Below are positions 1-6,737 of a stretch of 12,308 nucleotides of DNA, in pieces. The stretch lies in contig JAUVJT010000040.1 of assembly GCA_030592225.1 (NCBI GenBank), positions 1 to 12,308 of the forward strand, read 5' to 3'. Within the stretch, counting starts at the first letter, position 1; each line of letters begins with the position of its first letter. This stretch comes from Candidatus Stahliibacteriota bacterium. GTDB taxonomy: Bacteria > Hydrothermota > Tepidihabitantia > B3-TA06. The position numbers and the translations under genes were made by a program. Under the pieces are notes generated by a model. It saw only the letters and a list, made by a program, of their open reading frames with translations, searched no databases and was not told the origin of the DNA.

Positions 1-380
1 CCGTGATAGGAAATGGTAAGGGTTATCTTTTCACCCACTGATGCGGTTCTGCCCAGTGAGACGACCAGGAATGAATCTACGCGCTCGAAGGTACGTGAAC
101 TGGCTCCCTCATTGACAACAGAGACCTCCAATCCTACAAAGTGCAGTGCAATGGAATCGGCAGCTTCCAGCATATCAAGAGTTATCGCCGCCTCCGCAGA
201 TAAGGTCTCGGCAGGGATGTCGATATTCAAGATAAGATCGTAGTGCAGTACGTCGTAGGCCAGATTCGTATCCGGCATCGGTACATTTGAAAAATCAAGA
301 ACCGGATGGTGCCGACTGCCGGTGCGTTCCTCAACTCCCCACAGATTAAGGAAAAGAACTGAAATCAGCAGAATGTTCAT
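1..380 (-). CDS. Secreted M1-family aminopeptidase paralog, N-terminal part (runs off left edge)
   Basis: This is the first 126 codons of a second M1-type metallopeptidase, cut by the left edge of the window. It starts at ATG 380, one base after the stop of the larger M1 gene, with AAAGGTGAG as ribosome site a few bases upstream. The protein opens with a short hydrophobic signal-like stretch (MNILLISVLFLNLWG). It then matches the N-terminal domain of its neighbour: YDVLHYDLILNIDIPAETL here against YDVLDYDIDITVDIPADSI there, and ends in a related beta-sandwich stretch (ITLTISYH against LSVAIFYH). The two are therefore tandem paralogs in one operon. The zinc site would lie beyond the edge, so activity cannot be judged. 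The family call rests on similarity to the complete neighbour. Confidence 0.8.
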   Translation of the reverse strand, partial: MNILLISVLFLNLWGVEERTGSRHHPVLDFSNVPMPDTNLAYDVLHYDLILNIDIPAETLSAEAAITLDMLEAADSIALHFVGLEVSVVNEGASSRTFERVDSFLVVSLGRTASVGEKITLTISYH

Positions 381-381
381 G

Positions 382-2343
382 TTATCTCACCTTTATTGTC
401 TTGACACTTAACGATCCGGCATCGGCGAGGGTCAAACGGACAAAATAGACCCCAGGTGCAAGGGAGGCAAGAGGATAAATGCGGTTGAACTGGGTGGATC
501 GACCGGTGTAGATGGATGCTACCCTGCGACCTGTTGCATCGTACAGTGAAAGGTTGACTGTTTGGGAACCAGGTTGACTGAAGCTGATACGCAATTCATT
601 GGTAAAAACGCCGTCAGCTTTGAGCACAGGTGATGAGACAAGGTTGATGCCGGGTTCTTCAACGCCCACGTTTGGCACGTCGTCGATATCATCGTGATAG
701 GTTATCTCGCACAAGACCTTGCTGTACGGGTCTAAGATAAATGAGTCAGGCTCGTTCTCGACCTCGATGGTAAAACGCTGATACCCTATGCTGTCAATAA
801 AGGGAAAGATAGTGGTATCGTTCCCTGAGTAGATGGCTATCTCCATAGGCATTTGGAACGGAAAGTAATGAATATCGCGATCCTGGGTCTGGGCGATGGC
901 AAATTCCACGTCGTAGAGGTTCCCTGACTTGGGTGTTGCCCTATAACCTATCTCGTAAAGGGGGTGTCCGGGGCCGTATATCCACTGCTCAAAGAACCAG
1001 TCAAGGTCCTGGCCGGCGACCGCTTCCATAACGTTTTGAAAATCATCGGTTATCACGGCCTCGTTCGCATGCTGCCACGCGTACTCGTTAAGACCGGCGA
1101 AGAAAACGGAGTCGCCCAGCACCTGCCGCATCATGTGCAGCACGCTTCCACCCTTTTTGTAGGTGGTGGTGCCGAAGAGATCTGACCACGGCGGATCGTA
1201 TATGGGATGGCGCTGACCGTGGTCAAGATAAAGATCCATGATGTGGCGCGCGTAATCGTCATAGCCTTCCTGACCGTAAAGCTCTTCCCACCACAACACC
1301 TCGCAGTAGGTGGCGAAACCCTCGTTGAGCCACAAATCAGCCCAGATAGCGCAGGTAAGCCAATCGCCCCACCAGTGATGTGAAAGCTCATGCGCAATCA
1401 CCCAGCTCCAGTCTTCTCCCCAGTTAGCATAGGTGTTAAAAAAGGTACAGGTGGTGTTCTCCATGGCTCCACCGATGGGAGCGTGAAGCTGGTCGTACTT
1501 CTCATCGGCAAAGGGGTAGGGCGGAAATATCTCGGAGAAGTACTCCACTATCCCAGGGGTGCAGTCGAATTTATCCCCTACGTCGTAACTGGCAAGCATC
1601 CAGGTACGCATAGGCACTTGAGCGCCTTCCACCATTGCAAAGGTATCCCTGGTGACAAACTCCTTGCTGGCGGCAAATACTATAAGATAGGTGGGCTGGG
1701 GATAATGTTCCTGCCAGACGTAAGTCCACCAGCCGCCCGACTTGTCGAGCGATTCCAGGGTGCCGTTTGCCACCACATCGTAATCTGCGGGAACGGTAAT
1801 ATGCTGGGTGAAGACAGCCTTGTCCGAGGGTTCGTCATAGCAGGGAATCCAGTGCCGCGCCCCCTGCGGTTCGGCGTCAACGAAAGTAACCGCTCCTTCC
1901 GACTCTTTCTCGTCTATAAAAAGCCCGTCCTGCTCTGCTGGTTTGCCGTGATAGAAAATGGCAACCGAAAGCGTCTCTCCCTGTGCCACCTCGCGATCAA
2001 GCATAACACTGAACTTGTCTACCACGACAGGCGTCCAGTCAAGATCACGGGTACCCTCTTTGATAGCATCGATGGTGTAGGCCCAGTGGAAATTCATGGG
2101 AAGTGTATCCAGATCGTCGGAAAGCGCTTCCAGGGTAATAGTTACCTCTGCCCAGATAGAATCAGCAGGTATATCGACAGTTATGTCTATATCGTAGTCG
2201 AGCACGTCGTAGGAGTGCCCTTCATCCCAGTAGTCACCCTGCATTCGAGGGGTGTGGGAAATCTGTCCTTGCTTATGCAGCATAAGCGCCTGTTCTACCG
2301 TAGGTAAAGGTACGGTAGACAACAGAAGTAAAACCAAACTCAT
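382..2343 (-). CDS. Secreted M1-family zinc aminopeptidase with C-terminal T9SS-type sorting domain
   Basis: A 653-residue M1 (gluzincin) metallopeptidase, expected to trim N-terminal residues from peptides outside the cytoplasm. Visible parts: a short signal peptide (residues 1 to about 18); the M1 N-terminal beta domain (about 45-230); the GAMEN substrate-anchoring motif at 292-296; the zinc site HELSH at 318-322 with the third ligand E341 in WLNEGFA, which is the M1 HExxH-18-E spacing; and a probable transition-state tyrosine, Y395, in TTTYKKGG. Residues about 568-653 form a separate beta domain with LYDATGRRV and LAPGVYFVRL and end in KTIKVR. This is the usual look of a T9SS type A sorting domain. 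The start at 2343 has AAAGGATGG upstream. The C-terminal domain suggests export across the outer membrane and surface attachment or release, which is inference. It is co-transcribed with the partial paralog. Confidence 0.93.
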   Translation of the reverse strand: MSLVLLLLSTVPLPTVEQALMLHKQGQISHTPRMQGDYWDEGHSYDVLDYDIDITVDIPADSIWAEVTITLEALSDDLDTLPMNFHWAYTIDAIKEGTRDLDWTPVVVDKFSVMLDREVAQGETLSVAIFYHGKPAEQDGLFIDEKESEGAVTFVDAEPQGARHWIPCYDEPSDKAVFTQHITVPADYDVVANGTLESLDKSGGWWTYVWQEHYPQPTYLIVFAASKEFVTRDTFAMVEGAQVPMRTWMLASYDVGDKFDCTPGIVEYFSEIFPPYPFADEKYDQLHAPIGGAMENTTCTFFNTYANWGEDWSWVIAHELSHHWWGDWLTCAIWADLWLNEGFATYCEVLWWEELYGQEGYDDYARHIMDLYLDHGQRHPIYDPPWSDLFGTTTYKKGGSVLHMMRQVLGDSVFFAGLNEYAWQHANEAVITDDFQNVMEAVAGQDLDWFFEQWIYGPGHPLYEIGYRATPKSGNLYDVEFAIAQTQDRDIHYFPFQMPMEIAIYSGNDTTIFPFIDSIGYQRFTIEVENEPDSFILDPYSKVLCEITYHDDIDDVPNVGVEEPGINLVSSPVLKADGVFTNELRISFSQPGSQTVNLSLYDATGRRVASIYTGRSTQFNRIYPLASLAPGVYFVRLTLADAGSLSVKTIKVR

Positions 2344-2385
2344 TTCATTCCATCCTTTCTTTGACGGTTAAAAATCCCTTACCTG

Positions 2386-2413
2386 AGTTTAGCCCACGGG
2401 CTGTGATTGTCAA
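2386..2413 (-). promoter_or_regulatory. Sigma70-type promoter of the M1 peptidase operon
   Basis: On the minus strand TTGACA (2413-2408) is followed by 16 bp and TAAACT (2391-2386). The predicted start near 2379 leaves a leader of about 36 nt containing the AAAGGATGG ribosome site. The promoter lies between the upstream hairpin at 2431-2455 and the gene, as expected for an independent unit. Confidence 0.7.
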
Positions 2414-2430
2414 GAGTGGACGAATAATGA

Positions 2431-2455
2431 GAAGGCCGGTTTTCAGCCGACCTTC
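2431..2455 (-). terminator. Terminator-like hairpin after malic enzyme
   Basis: GAAGGCCGG and CCGACCTTC form a 9-bp stem with a 7-nt loop. Read on the minus strand, the only non-Watson-Crick pair is a G-U, so the RNA stem is continuous in that direction. On the plus strand the same position is a C-A mismatch. The hairpin lies downstream of the cdd/malic enzyme operon and just before the next promoter. The tail (TCATTATT) is only moderately U-rich, so termination may be partial. Confidence 0.55.
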
Positions 2456-2484
2456 ATAATTATTTCTACGATCTCATAGAAAGG

Positions 2485-2552
2485 GTAGGGGCGACGCACA
2501 GCGTGCCCCTTGAGCGGTTCATGCGCTCATAGGGTATGCGTCTCGCCCCTAC
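2485..2552. repeat. Inverted-repeat element in the gap after malic enzyme
   Basis: GTAGGGGCGACGCA (2485-2498) is matched in reverse complement by TGCGTCTCGCCCCTAC (2537-2552), differing by a 2-nt insertion. Inside the left part a smaller hairpin GGGGCgaCGC-ACA-GCGtGCCCC (2488-2509) can also form. The element is flanked by imperfect direct repeats sharing CGATCTC (2469-2475 and 2565-2571) followed by similar TAG-AAAG stretches. No ORF is evident. It may be a small non-autonomous intergenic repeat, but copies elsewhere cannot be tested here. Confidence 0.5.
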
Positions 2553-2589
2553 TGAAATATCCTGCGATCTCTCGTAGGAAAGTATTGCC

Positions 2590-3942
2590 TCACACCCCGT
2601 CAGGCGCGGGCGGTATGTGTCCCTCTTTCATAAGGAGCTGAACCGACTCGCGAGAGCTCTTTATGATTTTCTCCGCATTCTTCATGATGTCATCGTAGGT
2701 CACGTCGGTGATTCCGGCAACGCCATCCTCGATGGCCTTCATACCCACAGCTGCGGCCTCGCGCGGGAAAACTTCCCACTCGTCCATGGAAGGAGTAATG
2801 TAGTCCTCGTGCAATCCCTTTTCTTCGGCAACCTTGGCAAGCTCCTTTGCCGCAGCAATGCACATACCGTCGGTAATCGTGGTTGCACGCACGTCCAGGG
2901 TACCGCGAAAGATGGCGGGGAATCCCAACGAGTTGTTGACCTGATTGGGGAAATCGGAACGACCTGTGGCCACGACCACCGCGCCCGCTTCCTTGGCCTC
3001 CCACGGCCATATCTCAGGCACCGGATTGGCGCAAGCGAACACAATAGGCTTTTCGGCCATAGATTTAATGTGTTCGGGCTTTATGAGTCCGGGACCTGCA
3101 TAACCTATCACCGCATCCATACCCCGAAACAGCTCATCCATGCCGCCCTTGACTCCATCCGCGTTGGTCTTAAGAAGCATCTCGCCTCGATGAGGAAAGA
3201 GTTTCTCCATATCCATACCCGAGGTAAGAATCGTAGGTTTCCCTTCAATGAGATCGAGAACCCTGACATTGGCGGGGTTCAACCCGGCGGCTATCATAAC
3301 CCTGAGACACGACGCCCCTGCAGCGCCTGTACCAACCATAGCCAGCTTAAGGTTATTGAAATCCTTACCCACAAACTTGGCAGCGTTCATTAATCCTGCA
3401 AACGTAACCGCCGCGGTCCCCTGCTGGTCATCGTGCCACACAGGTATGCGGGCGCGCTTGCGCAGCTCGTCAAGAACGTAGAAACACTTGGGTTGGGAGA
3501 TATCTTCCAGGTTGATGCCGCCGAACGAAGGCTGCATGAGAAGCACGGTCTCGATAATCTTATCCGGGTCCTTGGTATCGAGACAGATGGGAAAGGCGTC
3601 AACTCCGCCGAGATACTTAAAGAGCAGACCCTTGCCTTCCATCACCGGCAGACCGGCTTCAGGCCCGATGTCGCCCAGACCGAGCACCCGAGTGCCATCG
3701 GAAACCACCGCCACCATGTTGCCCTTGTTGGTGTGCTCATACACCTTTTCCGGGTTGTCGCGGATGTCCAGGCACGGCTTGGCCACACCAGGGGTGTACC
3801 AGATGGCAAAGTCGTCCAGGCTGCGCACCGCGCACTTGGAGGTCACCTGAATCTTACCCTTGTAATGCGGGTGCATTATCATCGCGTCCTTGCCCGGTTT
3901 GTTCGCCTTGGCAAGAAGTTCGTCGACGTTCTTCTGGTCCAT
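2590..3942 (-). CDS. Malic enzyme (malate dehydrogenase, oxaloacetate-decarboxylating)
   Basis: A 450-residue malic enzyme, catalysing oxidative decarboxylation of malate to pyruvate and CO2 with NAD(P) in the cytoplasm, linking the TCA pool to pyruvate. The N-terminal domain carries the catalytic tyrosine in YTPGV (Y49), a lysine in EGKG (K104), the metal ligands NLED (E146, D147) and HDDQQGTA (D171, D172). The NAD(P)-binding Rossmann domain has GTGAAG (204-209), then CANPVPE (304-310) and the substrate-binding NNSLGFPA (336-343). The length fits the short bacterial class without a phosphotransacetylase domain. The start at ATG 3942 has AAAGGAGAGG upstream. The stop of cdd and this start share one base (TAATG), so translation is probably coupled. 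NAD versus NADP preference cannot be settled by eye. Confidence 0.95.
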   Translation of the reverse strand: MDQKNVDELLAKANKPGKDAMIMHPHYKGKIQVTSKCAVRSLDDFAIWYTPGVAKPCLDIRDNPEKVYEHTNKGNMVAVVSDGTRVLGLGDIGPEAGLPVMEGKGLLFKYLGGVDAFPICLDTKDPDKIIETVLLMQPSFGGINLEDISQPKCFYVLDELRKRARIPVWHDDQQGTAAVTFAGLMNAAKFVGKDFNNLKLAMVGTGAAGASCLRVMIAAGLNPANVRVLDLIEGKPTILTSGMDMEKLFPHRGEMLLKTNADGVKGGMDELFRGMDAVIGYAGPGLIKPEHIKSMAEKPIVFACANPVPEIWPWEAKEAGAVVVATGRSDFPNQVNNSLGFPAIFRGTLDVRATTITDGMCIAAAKELAKVAEEKGLHEDYITPSMDEWEVFPREAAAVGMKAIEDGVAGITDVTYDDIMKNAEKIIKSSRESVQLLMKEGHIPPAPDGV

Positions 3943-4421
3943 TATTTCCTCTCCTTTGGGTTGAGTTTAAATCTTTGCGGCAAAAGCCGGCCGAGAGTTG
4001 AGCGGCGTTCTTTCTCTTCTGAAAACATGAGGATGGGAGCATCCTCTCCGGCAAATTCGGACATAACCGCCAGACACGCCCCGCACGGCGGACAGGGTTC
4101 CTTGCTGGAAGTATAAACAGCGAGAGCGGTTATGGACTTCTCCCCCGCCGAAACGGCTGATGAGATTGCCACTCTCTCGGCGCAGACGCTAAGTCCATAG
4201 GAGGCATTTTCGACGTTGGTTCCGACGAAGATTCGACCGGTCGAGGTCAAGACCGCCGCACCAACAGGAAAGTTGGAGTAGGGTGAATAGGAGTGCTTTG
4301 CGGCGGCACGCGCCATTCCCTTGAGATTTGCTGCCACTTCATCGGAAAGCAACATCTTGCCTCTGAGCGCCTCCACTGATTTTACATCGGGATCACTACC
4401 GGTTTGTTCTTCCGGTGACAT
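3942..4421 (-). CDS. cdd: Cytidine deaminase
   Basis: Deaminates cytidine and deoxycytidine to uridine and deoxyuridine in pyrimidine salvage. The 159-residue reading shows YSPYSNFPVGAA (45-56), the substrate motif NVENASYG (69-76), the zinc and proton-shuttle motif CAE (C80, E82), and PCPPCGAC (109-116), giving the zinc cysteines C80, C113 and C116. The residues after CGAC are LA, where most homologs have RQ, a small deviation. Two starts are possible. ATG 4421 lies about 10 nt past the -10 box and would be nearly leaderless. ATG 4355 (M23) has AGAGG upstream and gives 137 residues, the usual family length. I keep the longer form without certainty. First gene of an operon with malic enzyme. 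Confidence 0.93.
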   Translation of the reverse strand: MSPEEQTGSDPDVKSVEALRGKMLLSDEVAANLKGMARAAAKHSYSPYSNFPVGAAVLTSTGRIFVGTNVENASYGLSVCAERVAISSAVSAGEKSITALAVYTSSKEPCPPCGACLAVMSEFAGEDAPILMFSEEKERRSTLGRLLPQRFKLNPKERK

Positions 4422-4430
4422 AATGACAGG

Positions 4431-4458
4431 AAGATACGCCGATTCCTGCGGTTGTCAA
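4431..4458 (-). promoter_or_regulatory. cdd: Promoter of the cdd-malic enzyme operon
   Basis: Minus-strand TTGACA (4458-4453), 16-bp spacer, TATCTT (4436-4431). The predicted start near 4424 is only about 3 nt before ATG 4421. It is divergent from the rnpB promoter, with 48 bp between the two -35 boxes. Confidence 0.7.
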
Positions 4459-4506
4459 GCACTTTGTTCACCAATGTCTTGCCTGCTGAAGCAGATGAAT
4501 TACCAC

Positions 4507-4534
4507 TTGACAGCGCCTCTACCAACACTAGAAT
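4507..4534 (+). promoter_or_regulatory. rnpB: Promoter of rnpB
   Basis: TTGACA (4507-4512), 16-bp spacer, TAGAAT (4529-4534). Seven nucleotides past the -10 box lies G4541, the first base of the RNase P P1 helix. The RNA structure therefore fixes the transcription start independently and calibrates the other promoters in the window. Confidence 0.88.
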
Positions 4535-4540
4535 AACCCT

Positions 4541-4909
<369 letters not shown>

Positions 4910-4911
4910 AC

Positions 4912-4949
4912 CCGCAACACCCATAACACCCGTAACACCACCATAACAC
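4912..4949. repeat. Tandem CCRYAACAC nonamer tract downstream of rnpB
   Basis: CCGCAACAC, CCATAACAC and CCGTAACAC sit head to tail (4912-4938). A fourth copy, CCATAACAC, lies 2 nt further on (4941-4949). The same core CCGTAACAC recurs at 10725-10733 and 10981-10989. The remaining gap up to 5049 shows no gene. Confidence 0.7.
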
Positions 4950-5049
4950 ACCACTTCTTTCCGCTGACTTTCTTTTAATTTCTTGATTCTTCCGTGCTCC
5001 CCAAGGGAAAACGCTTCAGGTGTTCTCGTCTGTGGATTGTTTTCAAACA

Positions 5050-5077
5050 TTGACAACCTGCCGCACACCCCTATAAT
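5050..5077 (+). promoter_or_regulatory. Consensus promoter of the barrel/PorV operon
   Basis: TTGACA (5050-5055), 16-bp spacer, TATAAT (5072-5077): both boxes are perfect consensus. Seven nucleotides past the -10 box is A5084, the first base of the ATG, which predicts a leaderless mRNA. No ribosome-binding site can fit between the promoter and the start codon. Confidence 0.85.
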
Positions 5078-5083
5078 CTTTGC

Positions 5084-5746
5084 ATGGGTGTAATCATATC
5101 GCTTTTTTTACTGGGAGGTTTTGCCCAGGATAACATAGGTGTCTTAATGGCCGGACACGATCTCGGATACTCCGCTACAACGCAAGATGGCTTCTGCGGA
5201 TCATTGAATACGATTGGTATTAATAATCCATATGGAGGCATTGACGCGATTATCAAGCCTGAGATGGGATTGCGAAAAGGCAAGTTTGGAGTATCGTTAG
5301 GATATTTCATCTCGCCTTTTTCTGTAGGAACGGTAACCGGTATACCAATCACTGCAGACGCCAGTTACCAGCTTCGACCTTTTGAACGCCTCTCATTTCG
5401 ACCGCGGGTTTCGCTGCTTGGTCCTGCTCATTTCTATTCAGGTGACGCCTTCCAAAGCTACAGACTTGATGTTGCGGCAGGAGGAGGATGCGATGTCATC
5501 TTCGATCCGTTTTCAGCACGGATGATAAGACCAGCTTTCGCGATAGGCGCAACGGCGGGATATGCCTTCGGCGACTGGTACAGTAACGTTACGGGGCATG
5601 AGGAACCGTTACAAGGCCTGGGTTATGCGGGAAACGCCGCGATATCCCTTATCTTCAACAAGAACTCATGGGGTATGATTTTAGAAACAAAAGCAAGCTA
5701 TGGGGGAAGCTTCGTGCCTGAGATAACACTGAGCTTTCTATGGTAG
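5084..5746 (+). CDS. Hypothetical protein, predicted small outer-membrane beta-barrel
   Basis: I do not recognise a named family. The 220-residue protein has a short uncharged signal-like start (MGVIISLFLLGGFAQD, probable cleavage after A14). It then runs as alternating polar and hydrophobic strands rich in Gly, Tyr and Phe, including SLGYFISPFSVG, ASYQLRPFERLSFRPRVSLL and AIGATAGYAFGDWYSN. It ends in EITLSFLW, a terminal aromatic residue typical of outer-membrane barrels recognised by BamA. No catalytic motif is visible. The start is fixed by an in-frame stop at 5051 and by the promoter. It shares a transcript with the PorV/PorQ-family gene 49 nt downstream, so an envelope role is likely. 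The barrel call is inference from pattern and context. Confidence 0.75.
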   Translation: MGVIISLFLLGGFAQDNIGVLMAGHDLGYSATTQDGFCGSLNTIGINNPYGGIDAIIKPEMGLRKGKFGVSLGYFISPFSVGTVTGIPITADASYQLRPFERLSFRPRVSLLGPAHFYSGDAFQSYRLDVAAGGGCDVIFDPFSARMIRPAFAIGATAGYAFGDWYSNVTGHEEPLQGLGYAGNAAISLIFNKNSWGMILETKASYGGSFVPEITLSFLW

Positions 5747-5799
5747 CCTTTCTGCTCTCGCTGAATGTCCAGGCAGTCATGGGCGAGACGCTCCTATGA
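5740..5799 (+). other. Bridging mini-ORF between the barrel gene and the PorV-family gene
   Basis: A 19-codon ORF (MVAFLLSLNVQAVMGETLL) starts at ATG 5740, inside the last codons of the upstream gene (ATGGTAG). It ends at TGA 5797-5799, which overlaps the next start codon as ATGA. It exactly spans the 49-nt gap, and the PorV-family start has no good ribosome site of its own. It could couple translation by re-initiation, or be chance. The peptide resembles a signal sequence. Confidence 0.3.
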
Positions 5800-6737
5800 T
5801 TGTTGCTTCTGTAGTATTAAACCTCGCCCTGCTATTACCGACTCAGGCGGTAACCGTGGGCATGCCTTTTTTGAAGCTTGGAGTGGGAGCCAGACCTGCA
5901 GCCATGGGCGAGGCGTTTAGTGCGGTTGCAGATGACGCCAATGCCATGTTCTGGAACCCGGGTGCAATGGGTATGATGGACCAGTTCGACGTCTCCATCA
6001 TGCTCATGAACCTTTACGGGGCGGTAACCTATTCCAGCGGGGCCGCCGTTTTCCCCGTAAGTCGCAGAAAGAAAGTCTCCATGGGAGCGGCCATTGCATA
6101 CCTTTCGGCAATCGATACCTTGCGCGACGAATACGGCAACACCCAGGGCCAGTTTTCCTTATACGATTTCCTGGGATCTGCCGGTGTGGGATGGAGATTC
6201 AACCGTTACGTCTCGTTTGGCGCCTCAGGGAAGTTCGTCTACTCCAAAATATACAACTATGACGCCTGGTCCCTGCTTGGCGATTTCGGCCTGAAGGCGA
6301 ACCCCACTAAATATCTGTATTTGGGTCTGGTGCTTCAGAATCTGGGGACTCCGAGACGATTCATCTACGATATTGAGGTTGCGCCTACCACTATTCGGGG
6401 AGGTCTTGCCCTGCTGTTTCCATTTCAGGGCAGCCATTTCCTGTTCACCTCAGACCTCGCCTGGCCTATTGACGATTTTCCCACAGTCGGCCTGGGAGGT
6501 GAACTCAAGATATACTTCTCGCCGGAAGGCGGGGTTGGATCGTCAGGTATTGCCATAAGGGGAGGATATCGCTCAGGCTACCACCTGGGAACGTGGGGAG
6601 GATTCAGTTTCGGCCTCGGTTACGAGTACGAGTTTTCGAAACTGGTACATATATCTCTGGATGCGGTGTACTTTTCCTATGGATTTCTGGGTGACTCGGA
6701 ACGTCTTTCTCTCGGATTGAACTTCCGCCCCAACTAA
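5796..6737 (+). CDS. PorV/PorQ-family outer-membrane protein (UPF0164-like)
   Basis: A 313-residue outer-membrane protein of the PorV/PorQ group, FadL-like barrels. In Bacteroidetes these shuttle T9SS cargo to the surface attachment machinery. After an uncharged signal peptide (residues 1-18, ending PTQA) comes the family signature FLKLGVGARPAAMGEAFSAV followed by ANAMFWNPGAMG (residues 25-60), the best evidence for the assignment. The rest is barrel-like: YLYLGLVLQNLGTPRRF, TTIRGGLALLFPF, GIAIRGGYRSGYHLG and the final LSLGLNFRPN. The predicted partner in this window is the M1 peptidase with a sorting domain. The function in this organism is inferred. The 3' end overlaps the converging DUF4015 gene by 134 nt. 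ATG 5796 is chosen because it gives the signal peptide directly. Confidence 0.88.
   Translation: MIVASVVLNLALLLPTQAVTVGMPFLKLGVGARPAAMGEAFSAVADDANAMFWNPGAMGMMDQFDVSIMLMNLYGAVTYSSGAAVFPVSRRKKVSMGAAIAYLSAIDTLRDEYGNTQGQFSLYDFLGSAGVGWRFNRYVSFGASGKFVYSKIYNYDAWSLLGDFGLKANPTKYLYLGLVLQNLGTPRRFIYDIEVAPTTIRGGLALLFPFQGSHFLFTSDLAWPIDDFPTVGLGGELKIYFSPEGGVGSSGIAIRGGYRSGYHLGTWGGFSFGLGYEYEFSKLVHISLDAVYFSYGFLGDSERLSLGLNFRPN

Noticed and set aside
13..243. Plus-strand ORF at the left edge
   Set aside because: The minus strand of this stretch codes for the start of an M1 paralog that matches its neighbour, so the plus frame is a shadow.
1390..2307. Plus-strand ORF of 305 codons
   Set aside because: It is the antisense of the M1 peptidase gene, which has all catalytic motifs. 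The plus-strand peptide has no recognisable domain, promoter or ribosome site.
2617..3393. Plus-strand ORFs antisense to malic enzyme (also 3433-4116)
   Set aside because: They are shadow frames of well-supported malic enzyme and cdd genes with no family signal of their own.
4956..5049. T-rich stretch after rnpB as an intrinsic terminator
   Set aside because: No stable hairpin precedes the T-rich tract, so I could not support a terminator call.
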